Part shown: in pieces, positions 43,801-58,800 of the stretch | How positions within the stretch are numbered: position 1 is the stretch's first letter | How the letters are laid out: each line of letters starts with the position of its first letter | DNA from: Galeruca laticollis | Taxonomy: Eukaryota; Arthropoda; Insecta; Coleoptera; Chrysomelidae | Direction of reading: 5' to 3' | Assembly (NCBI GenBank): GCA_963921935.1 | Contig: OY998184.1 | Coordinates: forward strand, 35,411,256 to 35,475,255 | Length of the DNA: 64,000 nt | Notes under the pieces: model-generated | Told to the model about the DNA's origin: nothing | The model's database searches: none | Seen by the model: only the letters and a program-made list of their open reading frames with translations | Made by a program: the position numbers and the translations under genes

Positions 43801-46800
43801 GAATTAATCAAATTAAATGATTATAACTTCATTTCCGATTTTACTCGTTCTAGAAAGCAACATGGGGGAGTGGCAATATTTTCAAAATCGCATCTAATAT
43901 GCAAGGCAGTTGATCTGAAGCAGTTTTCTGTTATCTACGATGCCGAGTTTTGTGGAGTAGAATTGAAAGACACCATAATAATTGCTCTTTATAGATCGTC
44001 AAGTAGAGATAATTTTACCATATTTAAAGATCAAATTATTAAACTTCTTGAATATATTCATAGAAAATACAAAAACATTGTCTTGGTAGGGGACTTCAAT
44101 TTAGACATTTCAAAGAACGACGATAAATCCAAAGATCTTAAAACAGTCTTCACAAGTTTCGGATTACGCCATACGATTGAGGAGCCCACTAGAATAGTCC
44201 TGAATAGTCAATCCTGTCTAGATACTAGATAACATAGTTACAAACATAGACCCTAGTCTCACTAAAGTGGGAGTAGTAGATCCTCTAGTGTCTGATCACA
44301 ACGGCCAATACATATATTTTAATCACCTATTGAATGAAAATGTCCCCATTATTAAACGTGTTATTAACGACGCAACAATAACGGCTTTTTCTGATAAACT
44401 TTCTGAAGTTTCTTGGAATGATTTGGATGTTCATAATATGGGTGCAGATAATTTGGCAGAAAACATATTGAATACGCTGAAACATATCTCTGATACTTGT
44501 TTTTGTGAAAAAACTGTTAAAACAAATAAATCTAATATCAAATGGTTCAACAACACATTGCGTAGTATGAGAAAAAATGTCATTACAGCAAAAAACAAAT
44601 TTATGAATACTTATTCGGAAGGTGATTGTGTGAATTACAAAAATTTAAACAAAATATATAAAAAAGCAATTCGCTCTGAAAAGAAGTTAGCCTACTCAAA
44701 GATAATAAAAGATTCGGATAATAAAAATAAAACATGTTGGACAATCGTAAATTCGGAAAGAAGAACTAAAATTAATAAAACCAAACAGTCCGATATATCA
44801 CCACAAAAATTCAATGAATTTTTTACATCGGTATCGGAAATAGTATTAAAATCTCTTGGTGATTCTCAATACGAGTCGAGTTTCTTTTTAAATAAACTAA
44901 ATAAACCTGCATTTTCATTCTTTATGAATGCAATCTTGGAAAGTGATGTCCATGAGGCGATATTGAAATTAAGTCATTCGTCATGTTTAGATTTTTACAA
45001 TATAAATAGCAAAATATTGAAACGTTGTATACACTCATTGACATATCCACTGACCATTTTATTTAATAAATGCTTAGAGGTAGGATCTTGGCCTGACTCT
45101 TTTAAAATATCAAAAATTATTCCATTATATAAAAATGGTGATATAGATTCTCCAGAAAATTTTAGACCCATAGCAATTTTACCGACGATTAACAAAATAT
45201 TTGAATTGATAGTCAAAGAAAAATTAATCAATTATTTGGAAGATAAGTCACTTCTAACGGAATTTCAATTCGGCTATCGCAAAAATAAATCATGCATACG
45301 TGCTCTTCTTCGACTCTTAGAGGAAGTTGTACAGAAACTAGAGGAAGTTGTACAGAAACTAGAGGAAGGCGTCAACTCTGTTGCCACGTTATGCGACTTA
45401 ACGAAGGCTTTTGATTGTGTTCCAGCGGATTTACTCCTAAATAAACTGGAATTTTATGGTATTAGAGGAAATGCACACAAATTAATGACATCTTATTTAA
45501 GTAATAGGAAACAGTATGTAGTTTGTGGAAACAACCAGTCTGATTTACGTAATATAGACAACGGCATTCCTCAGGGCTCGATTTTGGGTCCAATACTTTT
45601 TATAATATTTGTTAACGATTTACCAGGGGCTATTGACACTTTTTGTATTTTATTCGCTGATGATACTACAACTTTATCTGATGGCACACAAGCTGGTGAT
45701 AATATTTTGTTGAATCAGTGGTTCCTGGCAAATAAGCATAAGCTGAAACTCAACGACACTAAAACGAAACACATTCTTTTCACTTTAGATAAATGGGCTA
45801 TAAAATCAGAGCCAGTTAAATTACTGGGCATTCATTTGGATACAAACTTAAGTTGGTCACCTCATGTTGACTACCTTTGTTCAAAATTAGCGAGCCAAGT
45901 TTTTGTAATTCGTCAATTAAAATCATGTATACCAACTCATTTGTTAAAGTCTGTATATTATTCACTTTTTCATAGCAATTTAACATATGGTATTATGCTA
46001 TGGGGCAGCAGCACATCAGTGCACAAAGTATTTGTGCTACAGAAAACTGTAGTTAGAATAATTTACAACGCACCAAGAAACACCAATTGTAAAAAAATAT
46101 TCAAAAAACTTGAAATATTGCCGCTTCCGTGCTTGTATATTTTCGAAGTGTTAATTGAAACACATAAAAATCGATATGTTCTGACTAAACATGCAGATGT
46201 TCATAATTATGATACTAGAAATAGTAAAGACATTGTCATTCTCAAATCAAGACTGAAAACAACAAAAAACAATAAGTTGGATGTTACATTGTACAATTCA
46301 TTTGTAAAATATTTTGAACATATAAATATAAGTGATATGACGAGAGTTCAATTTAAACATTTTGCTAAGTCTTTTCTTTTAAATTATTGTTTTTATACAG
46401 TTGATGAGTTTTTGGAGGAATTGAATACTTGGGCTTAATGCTTATATGTTTGTTTGTTTTGTTTAATTCAATTTTTACTTTGTATTATTTTTTAACTTAT
46501 TTTATATTTTAAAATTGTCATATTTTCATCAATATTTTTACTTTATGAAATGTATGTCTGTATTTATGTAAAAATTTTACTTTCAATTATTTTTATTATA
46601 TTTTAAATTTGTCATATACAACACTATACAATCTTTAATATTTTTAGTTGGTAAAATGTATTCATATGTACTACTTTCACTGACTTCTAATGTACTATGT
46701 ATGTGAATGGGGTCAATAAACCATCTATCTAATATGGACTTCCCAATATTCTTATACTCATCTTCAATTTTGATTACTTTTTCAATCTCTGTTTTAATTG

Positions 46801-49800
46801 TGCCCAAATTAACTCGATGGGATTGAAAATACAAAAATAAGGAGGAAGTCTCACCATGTTGTTCAGCAATACTCTCTAGGGCGTATAATTTTCCTTAATT
46901 TCTTTTGTTTGTATAAGAATATCCAAAGTACACATTATTATCCATTAAAAAATTTTGTAGTTGTTTGCGTTGTCAAGAACTATAACACTATTTGGCTCTA
47001 AGTTTGGAATCAATGTGAATTTAAACCATGTTCTTATGATAGTCAACGTTGCAATGTTCCATTTTTTTGCAAACATTTTTAAGGCATTTGGAACCCATCC
47101 TTCGTTTCCACCGCAATGCACAATAATAAGTCTGGATCCTTTGTTTGCACGCATTGCTCGCATACATATTTTGACCCATCAGTTTATATTTTCTTAACCG
47201 TATCGTGTGTATCATACCAAGTTTCGTCCAAATAGACAATTGGCCGGTTTTCTTCTCTATACTTAGTTATTTGCTCCAAGTATGTATACCGCATATCCAC
47301 TATTCTTCTGCTTCCCATTACTGTTTGACGTTTATTAATCGATTTGAATTTCAATTTTTTAATCCAGTTTTCAATAGTTTTCTTACAGACATTTCTTATT
47401 ATTTCAATCGTTGGTAACTCATTACTTTTGTAGAGCCATATATGGTGGTTTTTAATAATTTTATTACACACATCTAAAGGTTTGATCAATCCCTTATCAC
47501 ATCGCTTCTTGCGTTCGTAAGGCCCATTCTTGGCTATTTTACGTATAGTTGACAGGGGAACTTATGTTAAATCAGATACTGCTTGCATTAATTCTGTTCT
47601 GTTTATCGAAACCTAAGTTTTCTCGTAGATTCTTATACACATTGAAACATATCTTCTGTGTTTCCAAATTTAAATGACGTCTAATCCTGTTTTCATGTTG
47701 ATCACAATTATTTAAATTTTCGTTGTTGTACACACAATATATTCGACCGAACTAGGACGCCACATTGTGAATATTTAATTTTTGACTAAAAATATAATTG
47801 CTATATAATAAATGTGTACACCCAAATTCCTCAGAAAAACACTACACTATTTCTTGATGTCAGCCTACCAACTAAAGAGTGAACATCTGTTGTGCGGTTA
47901 TCTGTGCTTTTTTGTTCAAAAAAATTACCCTCTCAAAATATTGTATTAGTTCAGTAAAAGATGGAAAAAATAATATAAGTTATTTGAAATATATATTCCT
48001 AACTCTTCTGAATAAAACGAGATATAAGATAGTATTAATTGTCTGGTGTTATATTTAAGATGTTTTTAACTATAAATAGGTTAATATTGTTTAAGGGAAT
48101 GTATTTTGTTCTATACATTAACGCTAAGTATCTTAAAAAGTAGGATTGCGCTCCATAATTGCGGATTAAAAATAATTGTTAGACAATCGTTAAATGTATT
48201 TATTAAGTATTAAATACATTTTAACTATTATTATTTGACATTATGATATTAAATGATTATATCGTCAAATAAGCATTTTAAATTATAATATTGACTGGAC
48301 TATGACGGTATTCAAGTCAAAGGAAAAGTCGATAACTTAAAGTTCGCACTATATCTCTTACGTCGACTATGCTGCTCCAGGAATACACTTTCATTATAGT
48401 TTTCTTCGAGATTTTTGCACAAAATTGATCATTTAGCTGTAACGTTCGATAGCTCAATTTACTCTACTATTGATTTCTAGCTTCTGTTTTCCACTGTTGT
48501 CTGTTATTACTTCTAAATATTATATATCATTTACATGCTCTAGCTACATGTTTCCTATACCAATATGTAGAATCTTCTGCTTCCTAGTTACCATCAGTAC
48601 CTTCAAATTCTCAATATTATTCTTCATTTAATATCTTTTTAGTATTGCATTCCATATATCTACATTTTTTTGCAGGTCTCCATCTGATAATCGGATAATT
48701 TTTCAACTTTTTGGATACGTTTCTTTTAATATATTATCATATAAAAAGGTAATGAATACGATACATTTTGATGTAAAATATTGTGTGCTCCATTGACCAA
48801 TTTCCGATATCTTTTGGATTTAGTAGTATATTTGGGACGATTTTGTTAAATGGCATCTACTTCTATAGTTAGGAATGTTAGGTTCTAATGCGAAAATATG
48901 ACACTAATCGCGCCATTATCAAGAAAATGTATTTTTTCATTTTGCGTATACAAAATTTACTTTGTGAAATCGAAAACAGTTTCACAAAATAACCATTTCA
49001 GCATCGTTTTTGGTAACTGTTTATACAATTGCACTGCACTGTTTAACTTATGGCTGAGAGACTGACATTTATAGCTGACTTGAACATTTTCTGAGTGTTT
49101 CACGTTGTTTTCTACCTTTGAGTAATAATATACAATAGAGAGGGCTATTAATTCATAAACACGTTTATTTATGCGGCCAACAATCCTGAACGCCATTAGT
49201 GAAATAATGAATGAATTACAAAAAGTGGGGATGGTATTGTAGATACATGGCCTTGGTAATTTCGGCTGATTTTCTGACAAACTTGGCACCGATGAACAAT
49301 GATAATCCAAAAACATTAAATAACTTATAAGTTTATTTTGACACTAAAAGTCTTGAAAAACACAGTTGCACCGACTTTTTTTTCGGTAACCCTTAGGCTA
49401 AAGGTCCTTTTGCACCGACTTTAATGGGCCTTAAGATATCTAAAGTTACCTTTGCTAACTCGCCAAATTCGGTCAATTGAACCACCCTCAAAGTTAAAGT
49501 CACTTTTAGCTGTTTTGAGGTTAGAAACTTATTTATTAACTACTTTATGTGAGTTTAATAGAAACAAAAACAATAAGAAACGATGGTTTATGTTAACATT
49601 ATTGAAGATGTGCTGGTAGAGGATGCTATTGAAGATGGTGTGGAAATTTTGGATTTTGTTGCTCTTGGCTTTCCTCGAAGGTACAATGAGCGTCGTAATT
49701 ATTATGAAGAAATGGACCGACTTAGTTTTTTTCCGAGATTCAGGTTGACTAAGCCATCTGTACTTGATCTGATTGGGGGCAGTTGGAATATCCAGTTGAT

Positions 49801-52800
49801 AGGTAGGAATTTACACACACAGATACTTTTAAAATGATTCTATAGAAGAAATCAATTTAATGTAGAAGGTCTTACGTGGAATATTTACCAAAGTTTTAAT
49901 AATATAATAGATTTTCTAAACTTTGGTTATGCCATGGTAGCATGAATTTGGGAGCCCTATTACCTTTCATGACCAAAAAGTTATCCACTATTTTTAGGAA
50001 CAACAGTTTATCGCCAATGAACCAGCAACTACTAACTCTGCACTTTTGTGCAAGCACAGCTGACTGTATGAATGTTCATAAATCAACGTCAAGCCGTGTT
50101 GTGGATATGTGTCAAGGGTCCTTGCAACACTCTGACCACAAAAAATAAAATGCAAGATTCTCATGAATATAAAAAGGCCCAGAATGAATTTTACAATATA
50201 GCCAGATTTCCTAAAGTACAAGCCACAATAGATTGTACACATATAAAAATTGAATCTCCTGGTAAGTAGTTACCTATAGGTTACAAAATAAATGTTTGCT
50301 CAATTAAGTTCTTATTTTATTCATATGAAAGTGACACGCTGTGTTATTTTCTAGTTAAATATTGGTTTTTCATAGGTTTTCAGAAATAGAAAACCATTTT
50401 TTTCAATAAAAATGCAATGCCTTACAGACGCTTATCTCAAAATCCTAGATATGGTCGCTCGTTGGCCAGGATCAGTGCATGATACCACAATTTTTGCAAA
50501 TTCTGCCATTAGGGCAAGGTTTGAAGCTGATCAGTTCCCAGGATCAGTTATTATAGGTAAATATACGGCAAAGACATAAAGGTGCACTTGCTAATACATA
50601 GTTATTTATTATTAACAAAATAAGTGTCAACTAATATAAAATATCAACACTGCATATGTGTAATCCTTATAATCCAATACATGCAAACGAGAAATAAATT
50701 GTTATCGTCATTTGAAAATTTAAACTAGAATGTAATAAATTATACTAACCTGCTTGTTTTTATTTTTAGGAAATAGCGGATATGTTCTCTCAAATTACCT
50801 TTTGACGCCTTTAGCGAATCCAATCACGCTACGTGAACAACTTTATAATGAAGCCCTAATTCGAACCAGAAACTCAATAGAACGTGTGTTTGGTATCTGG
50901 TAGTTATATGGACTTCGACTTAAAATTGACACAGTTCTCACAATCATAGATCATAGTAACTACTTCTGTGATTCATAATATTGCCAGAGAAATGAATGAA
51001 CCAGAGCCTCCCATACCTGAAGATATAAACGAGGCAGAATTAAATTAGCTCATGGAAGCCCAACAAATTGAAATGGATGCCCAAGATCGCCAAGATCATA
51101 ACAATAATGTTGCGCAGAATAAAATTATCAGATATTTTAGTCAACTTAAAATTCCATTAATTTGGAAATGCATTTTATTTCTGTAGCATTGTAAAACACT
51201 AAAGCGGCTGCATTTTCAATTAGATTTTTAATTGCTTTTATTTCTTTAAAAATAATTTTGTTTAGCTCTTGATAGAACAATAAAATAAATATGAATTACT
51301 CTTTATTTTTCTACATATATTTTTTTAGAATATAAAAATAACAACAAAATAAATCTAGCTTAAAAATAACACTTAAAATTAAACTAAAAAACATTACGGT
51401 TACAGAAAGAAGACTTAAGACAAAACTAGGTTAGCGAGACGGCTTCTCAAGCCGTTTCTTCTTTATTTCTACATCCTTTGCATGTAATGCGTCTCTTTCC
51501 AATTGTTTTACTATGTGTCAGACAATAATAATTTTTTGATCGGCTAGAATCTCGTATTTTTCTGCCAACGTACTTGATGCCATGCTTTTCACTAACGTGG
51601 CCGTGTGTCTTCTTCGATCATGACTATTAAATATTATATAATGTACCTTATAAAAATGCAGAAGAAAATTGCTTATACCTATCAGAAAACTTACTCTTTT
51701 GACCTGATTCCTTGGCTGCTCTTTTATCGGACTTCTAGCTTTCTGAGTGGACGCCCCAGGTACTTCAAAAGCTTCTCCTACAGCAGGCCATACCAAGATG
51801 GGATGTACAGGTCTTTTGAAGTCGCCTGTGGTGTATGTTTTCCATGTTTGCTTTTCCTGAAGTATACGAATAAATTATTCACAAATAGATCTTTTTAGAT
51901 AATGGATTAGATATGATTCATAATACACAGGAGACTACAAATTAACTAAACGACACAACTGTCCCTGATCTAGTAAACTGAATTTTTTTCTTTACTTACC
52001 AAAGGAGCCGTTTCTTTTAGTTCGGAACATGAAGGGAGGTGTTCTTCTTTGTTGAAGACATACATTGACTCACTTTTGGCTCCTAACTCCTTGTCAAAAT
52101 CATGAAACTGAAATATTTAAATCTAATTAGACAATTGCCTTGAAGCACTAAATTTATTCCAGTCCATTTTATTTTCCTGGATAAACCCCTCCTAATCTAC
52201 CTAATGTTACAGGCCCATAGAGATCTGCAACCTTACTGCATAAAAAATACTTACTGTGGTTTCAAAAATAAATTAATATACGTTGTCTGTCTTCACTGGA
52301 ACTGGGCAAGAATCATACCAGTCGAACTCATTTGAATATCCTTGTTACTGTAAGGGGATCCATTGTAGCCAGGACTAAATGGTTGAACTCATCAAACTCG
52401 CTACCTTGTGGTGGTAAACCCCCGCCTGTTTTTAAAGCTAAAAAGTCTTATTTGGGCCTTCTTTTTTCTTAGATTTTCTTTCTTGTTTTAACTGATCTGT
52501 TGACTTATGGTTGGTGTCAGATGAAGTAGCATTGTATTCGTGGGTTGTTTTCTCCCATGCCCCGTTTTTATCAGAGTTCGCAACTGGATGTATTTTTTTG
52601 GGCTTTTTAAAATATGTGTTTATATTTTATTGCAATATTAAAAAGACGCGACATTCAGCCCTCTTTTCGTTTTTTCTCTTCGCTAATGTTCACTGCAGAA
52701 TAACAAACAACTTCCAAAATATATTTCAAAAATACTAAAAGTAAAAACTTTCGCTTTTGTAAATAAAAACATAGGTTATGAACGACTTGATGTCAAAGAT

Positions 52801-55800
52801 GCCACCGAAAAATTCAATAAATCTCTAGATACGTGCGACGTTGCCGTATTGGCATGTAAATTAAGAGGCATTAGTTAAAGCTCCGATAAAATAAGTCTGT
52901 GCAAATGATTTAAAATTAATGGTTCCTCAAAATTTAAGGGTCCTTTAGTTAATGGACCCTTACAAATAAGTCGGTGCAAGTGGCTGTAAATGTTTACTCT
53001 CTAGTCGTAATGGCGCTCATATAAACAAACCACGTTTGACATTATTTACTAATATACTAAAGCGTATTCGAAATGATCGTCGAGCACAATCTGACGATAT
53101 TTGCATCTCTCTTAATATGGTAATTAAACAAGGACAAAACTACTAAATAGGTTACCCTTGACAAATAAAACCACTACTGAAGTTTAGAGCAATGTTTCTA
53201 CTTTTAGTTATAACCATAAATGTATCTAAAGTTACAACAAATACTTGTTTAAAATTTATATAAGAATATGCCTTTCTTAAATAAAATTCAAGTATTATTA
53301 ATTAATTTTAAAATCAGCGACTCAAACGCTTAAATTAGTATGACTTTTTTTTATTTGCATAACTTTTCAAAAAAATTTGAATTAAACGTCTATTTTAATT
53401 TTTCCTGCAACTAAAGAGACTTTGTGAATATGGCAAAGCAGTGGAAGTGTCCGCAAATGAGTCTAGACTGTGACTCGATGTTTGGGGCAACAAAAGTCAA
53501 AACAAGCATATCTATTTTATTTGTTAATCTGAGTTTTCTACACCCCGCTTTAAAAACCGTTCATATTCCTTTCCATATTTTTGTTTATATTTTTCAGGTA
53601 GTAAATCATTAACTTTATTATCAGCAATATTGCGAAGTTCTGGTGGAGTACATGATAATTCGCTGTTTAATTTCATATTTATCAAACTATCTATTAGTAA
53701 CTTTATGAATATTCAAATTAAAAATTTTTGTCAACTCTCACTTGTATATGTAAGGGTTACCATCATCAATAAATAAGCACAAAAATAATCCCTAATTGCA
53801 ATTTTATTTTGATTAGAAACATGTTATCACGTTCATTATAAAAAATAGTATGATAAAACTCGTATCACATTGACTTTTTGTAGTACTCGTACTATAAAAT
53901 GAATACTTGTGATACTTGTTTCATACTAAACTATTAAACGCATTCACAAATATAGTATTATTTCTAAGATGTAGTTTTTCAAGATTTAGATGATATAGGT
54001 AGCCAGTGAAGTTATAGATACTGAAGTTTCCATTTTGAATATAGCTTATTTAGAATGTCTTCATATAAAAAGCTGGTGAAAATGTTTACACAATATTTTG
54101 TTTTAGGTATATTTTACAAGAAATGAATCAACTTGATAACATAAAAAACGTGAGTAATGACTTAAAATTTGTTCTCAAAATATTAGAAAAATGATACAAA
54201 CTCTATTCAGGGCGCTTTCGTCGATCTTGATAAACTGTATTCGACCTCCCAGTGCTCTCTTAACTTAGTGACATTCACCATTTCAACTCGGGTTAAGATT
54301 ATAAATCAGGAAATGAGAGTTTTTTTCTCCTGTAGTATACGCATGATATAATTTTCTTTACATTCTTGATCGATGTCCAAACCAGTGAACTGTACTCGCC
54401 GTCATTGTTATATTTCGTACCATCCTGGGCAGGCAGTATCTTCAAATTCTCCTTCATTAGATAGCCCTATTATCTGTTAAATCTAGCCAACGACGTCTCC
54501 TGTGATAGCGACCTCCAATCTTCTTGTAGACGGTTGTTGTGTCCTTGCCCAATTTGCCATTCGTTTTGGTATCATCCTGCGTACTTGGATTCTACAATGT
54601 CATCGCCTTGATCTAATCGATCTTACAATGTCTTGTTTTTCTAGTTATTCAATGATGGAGTCGCTCCACATCCTATCTCTTAAGACCCCTCTGACGTTTC
54701 ATAGTATCATTATTTCGGCTGTTCGTAACATGATTTTTGATGTTAAGCTGTCAGCTCTTGTCTCAGCAGAGAAACATGTTTTATGTATCCCCACTTTTCT
54801 TTTGACTGACATGTGTTTATTCTTCCAGATTATATCCCGAAGATAAACTCAACTCGTGGTGCTGTAAACGGACTTCTTCTTACAAATCCCTGGAACTAGA
54901 AACGCTCATCCCTATATTATCAAAGGTTATGATCTGTTGGATAATTACTCCGTCAACAATCTGTTCGACTCTTTCACAATCACCATTGCCTGGGCTTCTT
55001 TATGGAGATGGTTAAGAATTTTCTATTTTTTACACATCTTTTTTACTGACGTTTCTAAACATTTTGTCCATTACAATGTTAAAGGGAATCGGATTTGAGC
55101 TATTAACTTGTTCTATATCGCTCTTCATTAACAAAAAAAAAGTACAATCAACTCTGATTATTTATACTTGGATCTTACAACTGCCAAATGCCTTTGTCAT
55201 ATGAACAGAACAGATGAACATTTCTTTTTTCTTCTTCTTCTTCCTCTTTAGAAGGCGTATCGCCTGTTTAGTTCCGGTTTCCTCCTCGTCTAAGCAACTC
55301 TTGCGATGTTAACTGCCAACTATCTCGCCAACGTTTAGGTGGACGTCCAGCTGGTCTTCTGCCATGGGGTACATTGTTGCGGATTATTATTGCCATTCTG
55401 TCGGGGCCCATTCTATTGACATGCTGGTTCCATTTTCTTCTTCTCTGCCGTATCCATCTGACAACGTCGTTTGTTTGGCACTTTTCTCTTATGTCTACAT
55501 TTCTCTGTCTGTCCCTCAATGTGTATCCAGTTATCATTCTTAAGGTCTTCATTTCAGTAGTTCGTAGGATTCTCTGTGTTACCGATGTTTCAGCTCCGGT
55601 TTCCGCACCATATGTCATCACTGGTCGTATGCATATTCTCGACTTACATTCAATGCTCAAATGTTTGTTTTTCCATATGGGATATTTAAGGTGTACTGAT
55701 ATTGCGGCAGCTTTATTGACTTGTTTCCTTACTTCTTCTTCCAGGAATCCTTAGCTTGTAATTTTGCATCCGACGTATTCGTATGACATTATCTGATCAA

Positions 55801-58800
55801 TAGTTTTGTTCTTTACTACCAATTTGCACCGTAGAGGCTCCTTTGTGATGGTCATGCATTTGGTCTTATTTGTAGAAATTTGCATGTTAAGATTTTCTGC
55901 CTGTCTGTTAAAAGCTTGCAGCATTCTTTGGAGGTCGTCTTCTGACTCTGCAATAAGTACTGCGTCATCGGCATAGCAATCGGCAATTTGCATGTTAAGA
56001 TTTTCTGCCTGTCTGTTAAAAGCTTGCAGCATTCTTTGGAGGTCGTCTTCTGACTCTGCAATAAGTACTGCGTCATCGGCATAGCATAGTATGCTTACTT
56101 TATGTATTCCCATTCGATATCCTAATCCAGTATTCTTGACGGTTTTTTATTAATTGATCCATGATTGTGTTGAATAACAGAGGGCTGAGACTGTCACCTT
56201 GGCGAATACCAGTTGTAGTTCGGAGGTGCTGCGTTAAGGTAGAGTTTGTTCTTATTTGGGTTGTTGTGTTTGTGTTTAAGTCCTTGATTAGTTCTGTGAG
56301 TTCATTCGAGACATTACTGCTTTCCAAGATGGCGATGATGTCTTTTAGTGGGACTCTATCAAAGGCATTTGTTAAATCTATAAAGCATAGACAGCCTGGG
56401 GAGTTATATTCTAAGGCTTTTTCAACTAGTGGCCTGAGTATGAATAATGCATCGGTAGTGGAGCGGTTTCTTCGCAATCCTTGCTGTTCCTCGCTTATTG
56501 GCACTGTTGAGGAGATTTTGTGCGCGATTATCTTCGTCAGAAGTTTTAGCGAGGTGCTCAGTAGTGTTATTCCTCGATAGTAAGCTGGCTCTGTTTTATC
56601 TCCCTTTTTAAAAATGGGTATTGTTATACTTTGTTTCCATTCTTCTGGTATTTTCTTATATTGTAATATAATGTTAAACAGTTTTGTGTACTCCTCTATG
56701 ATAGTCGTGCCTGCGTTTTTTATTAGCTCGTTTGGTATTTTATCTTGATTGGGAGCTTTTCTGTTTTTAAGTTTCCTTATTGTCTCTTCTACTTGCTCGT
56801 AAGTGACTTGCGCGTGATCTTTTATATTATCTCTCTGGCCCGTCTCTTGGGCTTCCATTGGTTCAACTGTTTCTGCGTACAGGTCTCTGAAATATTTTTC
56901 CCACGTATCTTCTGCAATTGTTCTTAATTGTATTGTTTCATTTGTTTCTCGTTTAAGACCCCTCAACATCTTCCAAATACGTTTTTGTGCTCCGTACATA
57001 TCCGCCTCCATTTCGTAGCTAAATCGCTGCCAATATTCCTCTTTTATTTCTCGTACTCTATTATTAGTCCTGTTCCTTATTTCGGTATAGATGTTTCGGT
57101 TCTCCGGTGTTGGAGTTTTCTTGTATTGTAAGTATTTTTTCTTCTTTTCCCTTGTAATGTTCTTGACTTCTAATGTAAACCAAGGTTTAATGTTCGGTCT
57201 GCTGTTGTGTGACACTGTACGTGTTCCTAGGGCTTCCTTCGCACCTTTGCAGATGTTTTCTTTCAGTTTGTTCCAGGCTGTGTTAGGGGTATCAGACTGT
57301 GCTATGGGGTTAAGAGTGACGTGTGTTTGGCATCTGTTTGAATAAAGTTGTTTAGTGATTTCGTGATTGAGGGATTCTATATTGAATTTTTCAGTTTTTA
57401 TCGATGGTCTTTTTTTGAATAGCGGTGCACTTATTCGTATCTTTCCTAGCACAAGTTTGTGGTCTGTTTCGATGTTGGCTGAAGATAGGACTCTTATGTC
57501 TATTATTTGTTTAGGTAAGAAACTTCGATTGGTGATGATATAATCGATTATTGATTTATTGTTTCTATTGTCATAGAAAGTGTATTTGTGTTGTTCTTTA
57601 TGGGGAAATATGTGTTGTTCGTCAGTTCATTCTGTCCACAGAATTCGGTCAAAATTTCGCCATTTCTATTGGTTATATTCTCGTTATATTTTTGTTTTAT
57701 TACATCCACGACCTCGTTTCCAATTCTTGCGTTTAAATCCCCTAACAGGATTATCTTTTCATGTCTTGGTATTTTGTCTATCGCTGACTGTAGCCTTTCG
57801 TAGAAGTCCATTGACATCTCTTCAGGTTTATTAATGTCGGGTGCGTACACTGATATGATGTGAATGGGTTGGTCAAACGTAATCTTTACTCTCAGGATTC
57901 TGTCGCACACGTATTATATGCTTTCTATATTCTGTTCGTATTTATCATTTATAGCTAGTCCAACGCCTGATGTTGCTCTTTGGTCTTTTGGCACGCCTGA
58001 GTATATTAAGATGTAGTTATTTAGTTTTGTTGTTCCTTTACCTTTCTTTTCTGTTTCGGAAAGTGCACATATGTCTATTTTATGTTCGTTGAGTTCGGGA
58101 ATTGGTTCATGGTCTTTCGAATAGAGTGTTTTTATATTCCAGCATGCAATTCTTATTTGTTGCTTCTTCATATTAAGTTTAAGTTTATTCCTTGTCCTTT
58201 TTCGCGCGTGGGTCGTCTGTGAAATCAATCCTGGTTCCGAGGCTGTATTACCGGTGCTTTGAGCATGTGAGTGTTTTACCTTAGGCAGGTTGCTAGCCTT
58301 ACCTAAGAACCCTCCTCCTTTGTCCGGGCTTGGGACCGGCAGTGACAACTGTGAGCTACTCAATCCACTCACAGATGCCCCAGGCGGAGTTATTTCTTTT
58401 TTGAATTTATTATTATAAATATCATGAGAATAAATATAGTGTCTACTGTGTATTGTTTTTCCCTTTTTTTCCTGAAACCCTGTTGTTCTTAGGGAGTATC
58501 TATATTCTTGATAATTTTTGAATCTTCAAATTTAAATAGGAAAAGTACTCCTAGTTGCAAGTGTGGCTCACCACATTTTTATTTTCTTGTGTTTCTTACT
58601 CTTATTTTTGCTACTACCGAACAAAAATTTATGCCTTTTTCAAATATCCTTTGTTGGTTAACTAAATTGTAGCTTCCAGTGAACTACGCTCTAACAGGGC
58701 TGTGTGGAGGAATTTTGGAAGCCTGGGAGCTTTATGGTAATTCATCAGCTGTCATTCTGATTTTAGTTGAAGATGTAACATACAACATTAGCGATCAAAA

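Larger units (their letters stand above)
43735..46600 (+). mobile_element. 5'-truncated Jockey/CR1-type non-LTR retrotransposon
   Basis: It starts abruptly within the endonuclease domain (FLTEHPFDIVCFSEHWLD), the common 5' truncation of target-primed insertion. ORF2 is continuous except for one 7-bp tandem duplication, and is followed by about 160 bp of T-rich 3' UTR. The low number of lesions makes it one of the youngest elements in the window. It lies in the large Gss intron in sense orientation. Confidence 0.88.
49360..52990. mobile_element. PIF/Harbinger transposon 2
   Basis: The left end has AGTTGCACCGACTT (49364-49377) and a second TTTTGCACCGACTT at 49410-49423. The right end, read inward, has CTTGCACCGACTTATTTGTA (about 52979 down), then GGGTCCATTAACTAAAGG. 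The ends are inverted repeats over about 60 bp with gaps. A transposase gene (plus) and a Myb/SANT-like gene (minus) are convergent inside, as in known two-gene Harbingers. The target duplication was not resolved. Confidence 0.75.

Noticed and set aside
48957..49316. 119-codon minus-strand frame
   Set aside because: No motif, no neighbours, composition as expected by chance.
56161..57834. Plus-strand frames of 60-139 codons
   Set aside because: They are antisense shadows of the RTE endonuclease and RT frame on the minus strand.
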